Shown here: positions 1-12,660 of the stretch, one piece after another | How the letters are laid out: each line of letters starts with the position of its first letter | Numbering within the stretch: the first letter of the stretch is position 1 | Origin: Archegozetes longisetosus | Taxonomy: Eukaryota; Arthropoda; Arachnida; Sarcoptiformes; Trhypochthoniidae | Reading direction: 5' to 3' | Length of the DNA stretch: 64,000 nt | Assembly (NCBI GenBank): GCA_018873245.2 | Contig: JAEMBT020000008.1 | Location: 14,557,172-14,621,171, forward strand | Translations under genes and position numbers: made by a program | The notes under the pieces: model-generated | What the model saw: the letters and a program-made list of their open reading frames with translations, nothing else | Told to the model about the DNA's origin: nothing | Database searches by the model: none

Positions 1-2029
1 CTGAAGTATTTTTATAACAAACTTTAAGGATTTTACAAGTTCCAACTATCAACATATGTAATTAATAAAATAGTTGAAGAAAGAAAAGATAAAAATTTAT
101 AAAATTTAATAAGTCAAAAAGTGACAATTTCTTAATGCTATCAAATTGGTTGCAGGTACACATTTATAAACTAAGTTCGTCATTGCAATTAATTGTAGTT
201 TAATACTAGACTGTCAAATGTTGAGCTTAATCAGCTCAGTGATATGCTGACAAACTTCAACAAATATATTGCAAGCTCTCTTAAAACTTGATGGCCAAAT
301 TTTCTTTAAAATCACTGAACTTGAAATTAACGAATTTTAGCTATTGAGTTTTTTTTGATTTAGATTCAAATTAAATAGAAAGGTTTTGATTTTTTTATTA
401 TATATATCCTAGAATTGTTCGTGATTATGATTATTTTGTTAATAAGTTATTGGATAGAACTGTCAAAATCGAAGAGATTAGCTTCAATCAAATGTCAGTA
501 AAACTAGCAATTAGGATGTGATATGAGCAGCTCCGTGCAGGACCGTAATATATCAAGCTACAGGAATTTTTGTTTTTAATTGAAAAAGGTAGCCTATATC
601 TTAATTTATAAGTTGCGAAATTTTCAAGATATAATCCGATAGACAAAATAGCAATTAAATGACTTTTTAATTACTGTAGATTTCAATGTTATTCAGTGGG
701 CTTGTTTAATTACGCGCACCCGTTACATTAATGTGTTAACTGACAGATCCGTCAATTAATCATTGAATGCACAGCATTAACTATTATTTTTTACAAATAA
801 AAAGTCATTTAATTAGTTTTTCAAAAGTAACTCATTATTTAAAATATGCCAGATCATTAAATCTAAACTATTTGATATTTCAAATTGTGAATTAAGTCAA
901 TAAAGTCAAATATTCTGTATTCTTTGTTATTTATTGAATATATGATGCATTGGATTCAGTAACGACTTGTGTGGAGATATAAGGTTTGAGGATTATTGCA
1001 CTAAATCAATGTTTAGGTCTTACTTTACATTCAGACAAATTTTCATAATATGTTCCAATGAGGAAAATATGATTAAATCGGCAAAGAAGTTGTCTCTAAT
1101 TCTTATAGAAAAGCATTACAACTAAGAGTAGTTTTGCACTTATGCGTCATATGAGTGTGTTAACTGCATATTTCAATTATTTATGCAATACTAAGTTAAA
1201 TGTGAGTCGATTATTTACAAACCTTTGAAATAAAACTTTATTTTTTTGTTTACGTTCATTTGTTTTGATTTTTAAAATCTTAAAATGTGTGATTTATTGA
1301 AAAATAAATTGAAAAATATCACTAATTGTGTTATAAGTAAAAAAACGCCTATAGACTCGATTAATAATGAATTGATGCAAGTCTAAAGAAAATGAAAAGA
1401 AACGTACATCACATCCAATCTTATAGCAGAAAAACACGAGAAAAATATTGAGAAATTCAGTGAATTATTGAAAATAAATGATTTAAATGTATTTGTGTTA
1501 CTTTAAACGCGATTTCTCATTTCTGCGCATAAGGCTTTAAGTCATTACTGCATACAACGCATCATATGAAAACGTAAAAATACACATTAGTATACAGAAT
1601 AATTTACACGTTATAACTATTATAACTTTGAATGCACTAGATTATAACTCGTTCCTGCATTGGGGTTTTCATTTTGGAATCGAGAACAAACCGGCTTATT
1701 TTCGGTTACATTTCACTTAAAAGATAGGTATTGAATGTATGGTAGATTTTCATATATTTTCCCATTTTCGCATAACATTTACCTAAACTTTTACAGATAC
1801 ATTCAAAAAGGCTCTAAATTGATCTCTTAGCAAAAGAGCTAAATAGGATGTTATTGTCATATTTGTCAGAATGTAGCTTCTTATGAAACTTGATTTCAAA
1901 GATGCCTAAGTAATGCTTTATGAGTGATTTTTCGACCTTATAATCAAGTGAACTGGAGTCACGTCTTCGAAACCTTATCTAAAATTATGTTTATATCTGT
2001 CTAGTGAGTTCAGTACTCTGATTGATAGA
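1..2029. other. gene-free AT-rich DNA
   Basis: I see no coding region here. The one structure noted is a short inverted repeat: the 16-mer attaaatgacttttta at 654-669 is repeated in reverse complement at 798-813, bracketing about 130 bp. This may be a very small decayed MITE. No target duplication was recognised. Confidence 0.5.
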
Positions 2030-2687
2030 TAGGGTGACCACACGTTCAGTTTTGACTTGGACAATCCAATTTTAAGGTACTCATGTCCAGGGTCCAGATT
2101 GAACCCAAACATGGACGGCATTTGTCCAGTTTTCATTTAATTAACTTTTAGTCTTATTTTAAACTTAGATAAAGTGAATTATAATGAATTATTAATATTT
2201 GTAAGTCTGAGTATTTTTGTAGACAGATATATTATTCGATGAGCGTTGTTAATTCAATCAAATCTTCAAAATTTTCATTTGAAGATAGAAAGTTATCTAA
2301 CGAACAATTGTGATGCAAAGTTTTTAGTAAAATTTATTTCAAAAATTTAGCTAAAGTTGTTGAATGTGTAATAGCAATTACTATTGCTAATAATTTTGTT
2401 GAAAGAATTTTCAGTGTAATGCAGAATTTATGAACATATGAGAGTATAAATTTAGTTAAAGCTGAAATATATACTCGATTTAATTTTTCAATGTCATACT
2501 TTGGATCTTACGATTATGTAAAGAATAGTGAAGAATTAATACTGTAAAATCCGATAAGAAATACAAATACCGTCATAAATAGTTTTAAAAGTTTTAATCC
2601 AATAAAAAAGTTCAATTTCTTGTGGATTAAACTAGAACTCTTGATTATATTGTCCAGTTTTGGTTTGAATTAGATGTGGTCACCCTA
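2030..2687. mobile_element. non-autonomous hAT-type element (MITE), 658 bp
   Basis: The element starts TAGGGTGACCACA and ends TGTGGTCACCCTA, a 13-bp terminal inverted repeat. It is flanked by a perfect 8-bp direct duplication, ttgataga, at 2022-2029 and 2688-2695. An 8-bp duplication and a TIR beginning TAGGG fit the hAT superfamily (family knowledge). The interior is AT-rich with no transposase. A relative with the same outer 12 bp lies at 50215-50721, and a lone end-like motif at 18850. Confidence 0.88.
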
Positions 2688-3557
2688 TTGATAGACTGAA
2701 CTCCGTACAAATCGATTTTGAGTCGAAGCAGATTTGAATTTGACTCGAAAATATCAAGTTCTGTGTGTTCAAACCGCTGTTTGATCTGATGTTGACTAGT
2801 CTCGAACTTACTCAAGGACTCAAAGCAACAGAAATTAGTAAATAATGTAAATTTACAAAATGCTTCAGAAAATTCTAAAGTGTGCTTTAGAACTCTAGAT
2901 TTTCTACGAAGCTCGAAAATTCGCTTTAGGCTTCTAAGATGCTTTAGAGAATTCTGGGATGTGTTAATAGAGTTCCAGAATGTTCTAGAGAAGTCTAGAC
3001 TATTCCACAGGTTTCTAGATATTTTTCTAACAATATATATTCAAACCTATTCAAATCCTTTTGAGTCATGACCGAACTCAGTTTGGACTCAACTCAATTG
3101 CAATCGAGTCAAGTCGCCCAAAGCAGCTTATGTGGAGTGCTAAACCAGAGTAAATATTAACTCAAGAATTACAGCTTGTATGTTCGTAGGGATAAAAGAC
3201 TCTTGCAAATTACTTACAGTAACTTTTGGCATAAGATAGTTAAAAATGAACTTGTATCTGATATATTAAAAGCGGTGAATACAACGCTTTTTGAATTTGA
3301 ATGTACAATATATCGTTGGATTACTGTAGCTTAAGTTGAAAAGACAAATTCGGTTCTCGATAAGAACTTCATATTCTGAGAATATGTTGTTCAATTAATT
3401 TTATACCATGTCTGTGCAATTCTCATTTTGTATTCAGAATATTGAACTAAAAACTCAAACTAATTAGACTTGTGAAATGATTGCATACAGTATTATTTAG
3501 CTGTATATGGTATATGGTTTCGTTATTTCTCACTTAAATTAGCATAATTTTCACTTG
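2688..3557. other. gene-free; locally repetitive TTCTAGA-rich patch
   Basis: There is no convincing gene. Between about 2870 and 3010 the sequence repeats variants of ttctaga / tttagagaattct. One spot reads gaatgttctagagaa (2968-2982), which resembles a heat-shock element array (nGAAnnTTCnnGAn) but may simply reflect the repeated motif. A short open frame across the patch has no recognisable domain and is not called. Confidence 0.4.
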
Positions 3558-3560
3558 TTA

Positions 3561-3896
3561 AGGTGCATTTACACGAGGCGATATTCGTCGCTGCAATTTA
3601 TTGCATCGTGTAAATGGAAAATTGAAGCGATGGACATTGCATGAAACATCGCGTGGGCGTTGCTACTGTTTCTAGCAACAAAATTGCAGCAATTTTGTAT
3701 ATGATTGGATGTTAAAATTACGTTTAATTTTGTTGTCAGAGCACTCACTGAGTCAGCGTTCAATGCTTTAAAGTGATCCGTTATTGTAGAGCAAAATTTC
3801 ATTCAATCAATTGTATCGTCTAAATAGAAAATTGCGGCGAAATGCAACTGATTGACAGGCGATGTGCGATAAATATCGCCTCGTGTAAGTGTACCT
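3561..3896. mobile_element. MITE with TTA duplication, PIF/Harbinger-like
   Basis: The left end AGGTGCATTTACACGAGGCG is matched in inverted form at the right end, where ...cgcctcgtgtaagtgtacct ends at 3896. The trinucleotide tta flanks both sides (3558-3560 and 3897-3899). A 3-bp TWA duplication is typical of PIF/Harbinger (family knowledge), so the assignment is an inference. A second, direct sub-repeat inside (around 3603-3632 and 3813-3842) carries atcgt(g/c)taaat(g/a)gaaaattg. No transposase is present. Confidence 0.7.
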
Positions 3897-4178
3897 TTAG
3901 ACACTAATTATTTGAATGCATTCAAGGTTAGAGATAGATCTAAATTTGAAACTTTTGCCAACGCAATTTCTATTAATACCTTTGAAATACAAGATTGACT
4001 TACTGTGTCAAATGCAATGATATCGGAAATTCAAAACTTCTTTTTAGGATAACAAACAGTTCTTATAATGCATAAAGTTTTGTAAACAAGGCTACACACG
4101 TGCAAGCAATATACAAAATTTGTGTTCAACAAAAGACTGGTTAATACTTCAATGGGCCTACTTCACAAAGCCAACACC

Positions 4179-4560
4179 CACTGGACTGACAACCGCTAGG
4201 CCGATAGTTCACTAGGCTGATGGTTCATTAAACCGACAGTTTATTAAACCGACAACTGAAATTCTAAGCCCAGATAAATACATAGTTATGTGGGTGCCAC
4301 CCAGACCTAACCTCCACAAAAATAGCCCAACCTAACCTAATTTAAGATGATTATGGATCAAGTCGCTTCGCGATCTAACCTATTGTCACTTAAGTTAGGT
4401 CAGGTTTTGACTAGGTTAGGTTGGATTACGGCGTGGTACTTAACTATTATTAGTTTTATAGAATAAGCAATGTATTGTCGGGGTCTAACGATTTAGCTGT
4501 TGATCTAATGAATCGTTGGTCTAGTGACCTGTCCGTCTAGTGGCTGTCGGTTTAGTGGCG
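4179..4560. mobile_element. foldback element with short tandem units in both arms
   Basis: The left arm (about 4180-4260) is built of roughly four degenerate 20-nt units of the form cactaggccgatagtt. The right arm (about 4475-4558) is the same array in reverse complement. The centre carries an inner inverted repeat, ccaacctaacctaa against taggttaggttgg. There is no open reading frame of note. Superfamily is unknown, and no target duplication could be fixed because the ends are themselves repetitive. Confidence 0.6.
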
Positions 4561-6998
4561 AGTCTCTATGCCAGAATAAACGAATCTGAGATTATATTAG
4601 ATTATGAATGTCGTACGATGTAGTTAAAGAGCCAAATTTTTTATCGTTTCTTCTTCAAGGAAACATTATTTGAACGAATTCCACTTAGTGCATCAAATAT
4701 TTAGTGTAGTGTTGTATTAGCTCTCAAATCTAGATATCTCTAATGGCAAGTTCCTCCAGCATTTCTTGTTTCTTGCCATTTCAATATGGATGTCGACAAA
4801 TACGCAACATGTTAAGAGTTCATTTTTATTTATGTACGTTCTAAAAAGTTCTGTTTGAAATGTTTTTGTAGCTAAGTCTAAATAAATAATTATCTGTCAT
4901 AAGTACTAAACTGCATCCATTCGTTACTGGGATTCGCTTGATATATGTTTGTTTTGAATCAGATTCTGTATGACTTGAATCTGTTTCATTTTAAATTTCT
5001 TACTCGATGTAAACTTTTTAAATTAATGAAAGTTGCCCCAAGTTATAAAAAATGTTTTGTGTTGAACATTTACTGCTACTGCTTCAACAATGCTTTACAC
5101 TTTAAGTTCTCTTATATTCTTTCATAAGTCTGATATTAAACTTTCATTACTTGTCCAAATTGAATAAAATCATAACAAAGTCTCTTCAACTCTGGAGGAA
5201 AATCGCTTGAAGCTGATCACAAACTTTGAATGAATATTTAATGTCTGAATATTTAGAATGTTTAGGTAACTAATAGAAGAGTTAAATGTCTTGAAACAAA
5301 CAAGTTAATAATTTAAAAGCATAAGCAAAGCTGATCAAATCTAACAGAATTAACTGAAAAGTTGATGCCAGTATCAGTGTGAAGAAATACAACATTATCT
5401 AATTGTATTACTAGACGTGTATTTGTGCTGCATTTGTATTGAGAATTGTATTGCTTCAAGATTGATTTGATAGGATAATAAAAAGCTTTTATGAGAATAT
5501 TTATGGTGAGTGTTAGCTACGGAACAACTCGTGTGTCAGTATAGTAGTGTTATGTTTGATAAAACTGAATATCAAACAATCCACATTCCAATATTTTGCG
5601 TGTGAGCATAAATATAAAATGTCATCGCTTTCGAGCTTAAATCATACTATGACACTATCTCGATAATTTGATTTGCTCTTTTTTCGAGCTTTGATCAGAG
5701 TTTTCTTTTTCAAGAATTAGGATCTTGATTATTTTTGTCAAGAATCTCGCATTTGTCTAAATTATCTGAATTTTCTGCTATCTTTGAACTAATATTTTAC
5801 TAATATGAAGAAAAGCTGAAGGTGATTTCATTTGATTGTGCTCTAAAAATTTTCTATAGTAAGGATTCATTCCTTTTGTTCAATATTGAAATAGATATTG
5901 AGCCATGTTTTTCAAAATACTAATTTAGCTATCATATTGCGCATACAAAATTGTTAATAGATATTAAAATTAACTTCACCTAAAATTAATATTTCATTTC
6001 TTCCTAAATACATCAGACAATTCAATTGCTATAGAGAGATAAAAATACATCAAATTTAAAAAATATTTTATTCAATTATCTGCTTAAAAGGTTAGTATGG
6101 CATTCGAGATTCAATCGCTTTTCATACAAATTATGTATTTATTATATATTAGGCGAAAATATTTGGCATTATATAAGTGATAAGCTTTAACATTAAGAAT
6201 TGACTTTGTTACTTTACAAATGATAGTTATTCAACTTACATAACAATACATTGTATTTATGTTTATTTGTAGGATATTTTTGATGTCATATAATAGAAAT
6301 AGAGACTATTTGTTATAAAATAGATCTACAAATAGACTTACAATTTTTGTATTTTTTTGATTTTTTGTATTCAATGTAATATTTACCAACAAATATATCG
6401 TATAAACATATTATGGGCAGCTTAATAGAACAGATTTGAAAATATTCAATAAGCTAGGCATTTGTTCGACCTATAAATACAGAAACTAATTTTGTGACAA
6501 TTAATTCTTGTCCATAACTGAACTTCGTTTCATTAACTTTATCATAATTTGTCAAAACCTAATCATTTAATTAAGTTTAACTTTTACCTGCTGAGATCAT
6601 TACTTCGGTCGTATGTCATCAAATATATAGTTGATCCAATATAGGAACAACAAATCAATCTTTATAATTACCGGTTCAAACTTAACATTAAGTTATTGTT
6701 TAGTTTTTTGAGAGAAATGGGTTTAAAAATAATTTAGTAGTTTATGATAAATGATTGCTCAAATATGCCTTAATTTGAATAAATGACAGCAACGCTTTTC
6801 TAGTAGGACTACTGTTAAACTAAGTCGTGCAGAAAATAACTCGCCTTAACACATCTCATAATAAGAATGAAAGCACATTTTCCAAATTAAATACAAACAT
6901 TCGAGATACAAATACCAATAACTTTGTAGTTATCATTGCGAACAAAATATCTTCCAAAGTAGACAATATTCAGTGTTTTTTTTCCAAAAGTTTATGAA
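4561..6998. other. gene-free; probable 3' flank of receptor 1
   Basis: This is AT-rich sequence without a recognisable gene. The part next to 6999 is downstream of the receptor stop codon on the minus strand and should contain its 3' UTR. I could not fix a poly(A) signal with confidence because the AT content makes AATAAA-like strings uninformative. Confidence 0.4.
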
Positions 6999-8443
6999 TT
7001 ACAATTTGGTTGAATTTGTGCTCTGCCTCACCAATGATGAACTTTTAACTGAAGTGCTGTAATATAAGATTGTCTTTGCTCTGTAAGTTGGTCGGCGCTC
7101 AAGCTGTCTTCTTCGAAGGAAGCAGCCAAACAAATACCTTCTGAAGTGAGATCGAAATTTTCCACTTATTAGGTAAAGCTTTGAAATTGAAAGATATCGC
7201 ACATTAGTCTTAATATTTAAGTGACTTAGATCTTAATTACCGTAACAGGATTGAGACAACTATTGGTGAATGTTAGGCAATATCCTTTAATAAATAAGAA
7301 AGCTTACTTATAGCACATTTACACTGAATTTCAATTTGAAATTACCTGAAATTTTGAATAAATGCCAAAATGTATTATAATTTTCCATAGAGTCTGGATA
7401 AGTGAAGTAAAACCATAGCATGAAAACTAGAAGGAAATCATTATTCAAATTATTACCAAAAATCAATTTTAAAATTAGTTCAATAATTAAAATCAAATCT
7501 CGTTACTATGATTTGGGAAGAAGCAAATGGCGAAAATGAGAGCTAAGGTGAATACCATTTTGGCAACTCTCGATCTTAACTCAATATGTTTGTGATGATT
7601 AATATTAAGACCGTTCACTTGACGAGAACTTTGAACTAAACGACGAGCCATAAGAGCATAAGAAGAGCCGATTGTGAACAGAGGAATGACGTAAAACAAT
7701 AGGAATTTAAGCAGTACTATCAGTTTTGGATACCATGGCCCAAATTCTTGAGGGAATGGATAACAGATTTTGATGTGAATTTCATCACTGATGTTATATT
7801 GAATGATATGCGAATTGTATGCTCCTGGAATTGCCAATAAGATCGAAGCTAACCATAGGCCTATAACGGTGGCAACGGTCACTTTCTTTGAACAGTTCTC
7901 TTTAACCTTATTAAAGGGCATAGCGATTGCCAAATAACGATCAAACGAAAGTACGCTCAACGTTAAAACTGTCACACCAATTGAGACGTCTCGCATGAAT
8001 TCACTTAATTTGCAGATGAATTGGCCGAACGGCCAACTTTCCAAAGTATAAATGATGCTAATGAATGGAACGGTGCCGACGATGACCAATAGATCTCCGA
8101 CAGCCAGACATAAAATGAAAGTATTTGGCAAATTCCTCATAGATCTATGGCGAATAAATATGTGGACTAATGTTCCGTTTCCGATGAGACCAACAATAAA
8201 TATAATCGAGAAAATAATTGGCACAACATAAGTTTCTGGTCTTTCTTCGTAGGGGACGTAGTTTTCAACACTCGTTTCATGGGTACTTAAATTCTGAAAT
8301 TGACTCCCGTTATCGGCATTGATTGCTTGCAGAAGTTCACTTTGCGCCAATAGGCCCGAAACAAAATCGCTCTTTTCAGTTGACATTTCTTGAATTTTAC
8401 TATAGTTCACACTAAACTTGACTCCTAATAGAGATTCAGTCAT
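6999..8443 (-). CDS. CCHa-R: CCHamide-type neuropeptide GPCR, paralogue 1 (4 exons)
   Basis: This is a class A peptide receptor of the plasma membrane. Exons on the minus strand are 8443-7507, 7426-7346, 7284-7241 and 7178-6999. All introns are GT-AG, of 80, 61 and 62 nt, with phases 1, 1 and 0. The joined product is 413 residues, a normal length for the family. The N-terminus carries N-glycosylation sequons at N13, N45 and N51, and the family hallmark YVPYEERPETY (62-72). TM1 starts near 72. Asp117 (TM2) is present, Cys144 and Cys227 can form the extracellular disulphide, and DRY is at 168-170. TM6 reads ICFFPNH, TM7 has NPVTLY, and a Cys just past TM7 could be palmitoylated. Insect CCHamide receptors share the FxLWFYF...YNxFWH and NSCxNPV blocks (family knowledge). 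An ancestral GRP/bombesin-receptor-like call is the alternative. The start is the first Met after an upstream stop; a 5' non-coding exon is possible. Confidence 0.9.
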
Positions 8444-11400
8444 TTTGGATGTTTAACTTTTTGACTAGTGATGCAGTAAGAATGAAAGTGCAAACATTTC
8501 TGGAGAATAAGTTTTGATAACAATAGTAAGCTTTAGTTGAGAAGAAAAGGTTGAACCATTGAATTCTGGTGAATAGACAGGTTTGCAGAACATTAAATAC
8601 TCATATATCGGTTGTATATTATGTAATAGAGTTAAGTTGCACACAAGCAGTCAGATTAGTCGAAGTCTGCGCAGCGAATCTTCGCAATCAACAAACATAC
8701 GAAACTAAAAAAAACGCTTATCATCTTTAATCTTTTTCATGTAAGGTATTGACAGAATTCACATTTATGACGTTCATTTCGTGCACTTATCATTTTTACA
8801 TTAAGTTCTATTAATACTAATGAGATAGTTATACAGTTAGCTCTTCTACTAAGACATCAAAACTTGTTCTACCATTAAATTAATTAAAATACATTTGCTC
8901 ACTATCATCAGCTTAATTCTGATAATTTAATTACTTACGAGTTAGCAATCATGGCAATTGCTAGTATTAATAGAAAATTAGTTGGAAAATAATTTTTAAA
9001 AATAATTTTTCAGATGCAGATTTTATTGACAAGCATTTTGCATTCTGTTTAGAGACTTGTATTTGCATATAGCTGTATGAGTCAAATCATTTTACTGAGG
9101 ACTTTCAAACTGTCAATTGAAAGACAGAGCTTTAGGAAAAGTCAAGTTTGAAGGTCGTCAATAACCTTAATATTTACGATTTCCTGAAGGATTCTTAATA
9201 TACGATCTTAATATATCTGCATGGGACCTGGATTTGAAGGCTCTTCAACCGTTTTCAACTATGAAGATGAAAACTTGTATTAACTTGATCTGGGAGATCG
9301 GTTGAATGGAAATAATTGCAAACTTATTGTGTTTACGTCGTTGATTTAATAGTCATTCAACGCTATTGTAATTGGCTTGCACACGTACAATGTAGGGAAT
9401 TTTATTTATGCAATAGTGGCAAAACATCTCTCAAGTTCTCTGGAACTGAGTGGGAATATAGTTAACACAGTATCTCGTAATTATAGTATCAGTCCTATAT
9501 TTAAATTGTTTTTATTTTCATATTGAACCATCATTTCTCATAAAATTTCAAATGTTTTTCCTCAACAATTTGTCAAAAAGTGTAATAGAATTGGAAATGT
9601 ATTATTTATGCTAGTAGCATGATTATCAGTACAATATTCCTCCTCGTTTGTTCTCATTTGATGCGTTTTATACGAGACTCTGCATCAAACGATTTCTTCC
9701 ACAAAGTAAGATTCTATCATTTCATCTCTTAACAACAGTTTAATATTTCTCTTAATGTTCAAATAAAGTGTTTACCATTAATCTTATGACAGCTTTGGAT
9801 GAAGTTTATGTGCATTGAAAGAATAAAGAAAAACTATATGAAAAATGTTATTTATATTATTATTTTCACTTAGCTTTAAGTTATGGAGAGAAAGCATAAA
9901 ACAAGTATACTTTATATTCAAACGTTACTCTTCGAAGGCTCAACATTTCTACTTTCATTTTTGAGTAGGATTAATATAAAAAGGTTTTTACTTTATTCAA
10001 AGTTAGCATTGTATGCATCACTCATATTAATGAATATGAAGCTTTGTTTGTTATACTCACAGCTGAGTCAAAATAAACTTGATCAAGTTTTCTTTTCAGA
10101 ATTTCAATTTCAATCTTAATAATTATGACAGGTTTTAGTTACCTCTCATTGATTTTTGTCTCATAAAAATGTGTTGATAACTTTGAACGCGGTTTTCAAG
10201 TGTCTAACTGTGAAACTGCAATCAAATTTATTATGACTCAACTGTACTCTAGTTCTACCAAAACGATCATTTGGGTTAATTACACCCAATGCCTGAATCG
10301 TTTGGGCGAAAATTGAATTTGAATTTGATCAGAAATATAATTAATCACTTGTAGCGCTAAGCGTTTTTTGATAAATGAGTCTCTCTGAAAGCTATACTGA
10401 TCATGAAATGACTTAAAACGATGCACGTGTTAGCTAAATGGATCATATCGAGTGCTTCTTTTTATATCTGAAGAGGTTGACGCAAGGAGAGAATCCAACT
10501 TAAATGTCACGTTTATATTCATATTACTTCAACTATTGTTGTTTCAGTAGGATCTTAACCTTATTTTGATGCTATTTTTCTTATGACTACTGAGTTTGTA
10601 GTTCAATGAAACAAATAACTCGTGTTACTAATGGACAGGTGAAAGTTTGATTCAAGAAGCCTAATGTGAAACCCAATTGTCTGTAGAAACAAGATTAGAG
10701 TCGAAGTTTTTGCTTTATTCGAGTAAGTATTACTTCTACCATTAGAGTACTTGTACTGAGAAGTCAAGACCCACAGAGATACAATGCAATAAAACCAGAT
10801 AAAACCCTAATTTCAGGCATCTTACTTCGAATTAGCTCAATTCCCTCTATTTCAAGTTATAGAACCATTAGAGAAATTTGGATTCAAGGTCTACTTTAGA
10901 TTCAGTGTTGATTCTTTATGAAATTCAACCAAACTGATCTATCAATGAGCTCTTAGTAAGTCCGTTGCTCCGACGATTTACGACTCTTCCAGTAATTTAT
11001 ATTAATACATACAAATCAAATAACAAATGTATTATTAGCTCAATAATGCATAACAAACGGTGATTTTGCCATGTATTCTGCGTGTAAGTTTTCCTGGCGA
11101 AACTCATGTTGAAAAGAGAGAATCCAAGCATTAAACAAGTTTCATTGATATGGAAGCTTTAGAAGCAGTCGTTCGACCGTAGCTTCATCTCAATGACTTC
11201 AATCAGAGAATAATTGATTAGCCACTAATTGAATTGCTGCATTAATTATAGCCGTGTTATGCTGAAATTGTTTTCTACTTTTTGATCGTGAAATTATACT
11301 TTCTGTTATACATCAAATATGATATGAATTAATCTGAGCAATGCTCGAGTCATCTATGGAACAATATTGAAATATTCTTATGATTCGCTATTTCAATACA

Positions 11401-12267
11401 TATCGTAGTTCAGAACTCAGAAACTTCAATGAGAACGTTGACTTTTTTCGTAGGAAGTTTCATGACTTATCAAATATTTATTGTGTTCACGTTACATTCA
11501 TTTATCTCATTTATGATACTTAAGACCTTAAGTGCTGCTCGATAATAACATGAATTCATAGATAGAAATGTCGATCGATTTAGCGTCGGGTTTTCCTTAT
11601 AAGTTAGCATTGGACGCATTCCGACTTGAATTTGAAAAAATAGTTGTCTACAGTTGAAGTGGTTGTAATTACGATTTTGCAAAATTGATCTATTTAAGAA
11701 ATCAGTTGACAAGTTTTGCAGTAATGAAGGCAATTAAAAGCAGCAATGCCAGTTCAAATTTGTCGCTAACTTCACCTAAAAATTTCTATATTTTTCAATT
11801 GGAAATTTTCTTAATTTTTTGTAATAAACGCTACAAAATAAAGTAAAAGTAGATTATAATTCAAGTTTAAACTACAAGGCAGTAGGTTTTGAGAGGAAGT
11901 ATAAATTTAATTAGAATCAATATGTTTTGATTGAAACCTTTTCCAGTCTAACTCTATTTCGCAATCGTTAATAAATTGATTCAATACAATAATGCAATCT
12001 ATTTAGCTTTTGAGAATCTTCTGGGCTATCAAAGAGTGATTGAGAATCCATCTGCTTCTCAAATGAAATGAAGGCTTTCTAACAATTCTTATAGAATCGA
12101 TACATAAAAGGATGTATTGATGGCAAGAAAGAGGATAAAATTATAATTGAAACGCCAATTCAATGAGAGTCCGATATTCCACCAAATTTCTATCTAAGTA
12201 TTATCAAATTTGCCAACTATCAATAGAATAAGTGAATGAGTGCTACTTTTCAGGTCTTTAGTTTTTA
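8444..12267. other. gene-free; upstream region of receptor 1
   Basis: No coding region was recognised. The first 250 bp to the right of 8443 are upstream of receptor 1 on the minus strand and should hold its 5' UTR and promoter. A locally GC-richer patch near 8640-8700 is the most promoter-like stretch, but no core element could be assigned. A small open frame at 9883-10119 looks like chance in AT-rich DNA. Confidence 0.35.
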
Positions 12268-12660
12268 GACAAAACTTGCCACTTTTTTGTTTACGATCAT
12301 CAACATTGTAGCAAAGTTAGAAAACTGAGTTCCGTGTCATAGACACAAATTTTCATACGAATAAACTCATATTGAACTAACATGTCGAACGAGGTCAAAC
12401 GTGAGGTCATCTCGATACGTCCGCTTACTCGACTTATGAACCATTAATCAAGCAATTCATTGCACTCTAGTGTAGGTGAGATACTTCACTAATGATTCGA
12501 ATAAAGTGGACATATCGAGATGACCTCAAGTTTGACTTCGTTTGACTCTTAGCTCAACACGAATCTATTCATAGGGAAAATTGGTGTCTATGACAGTGGC
12601 GATTCATTTTTCTAATTTTGTTACAAAATGTGATCACCCAAAATATGTGGTAACTTGTGT
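12268..12660. mobile_element. foldback/long-TIR element of about 390 bp
   Basis: Nearly the whole element is an imperfect inverted repeat. The left arm, about 12268-12432, pairs with the right arm, about 12480-12660. Shared blocks include gaggtcatctcgata against tatcgagatgacctc, and tgtcatagacac against gtgtctatgaca. The central loop is about 50 bp. There is no coding capacity and no clear target duplication. Long TIRs occur in several superfamilies, so no assignment is made. Confidence 0.7.

Noticed and set aside
3569-3802. A 77-codon minus-strand open frame
   Set aside because: It lies wholly inside the MITE at 3561-3896 and has no recognisable domain.
7308-7496. Separate small proteins at 7308-7496 and 6999-7202
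   Set aside because: Their conserved parts are exons 2 and 4 of receptor 1; the remainder is intron read-through.
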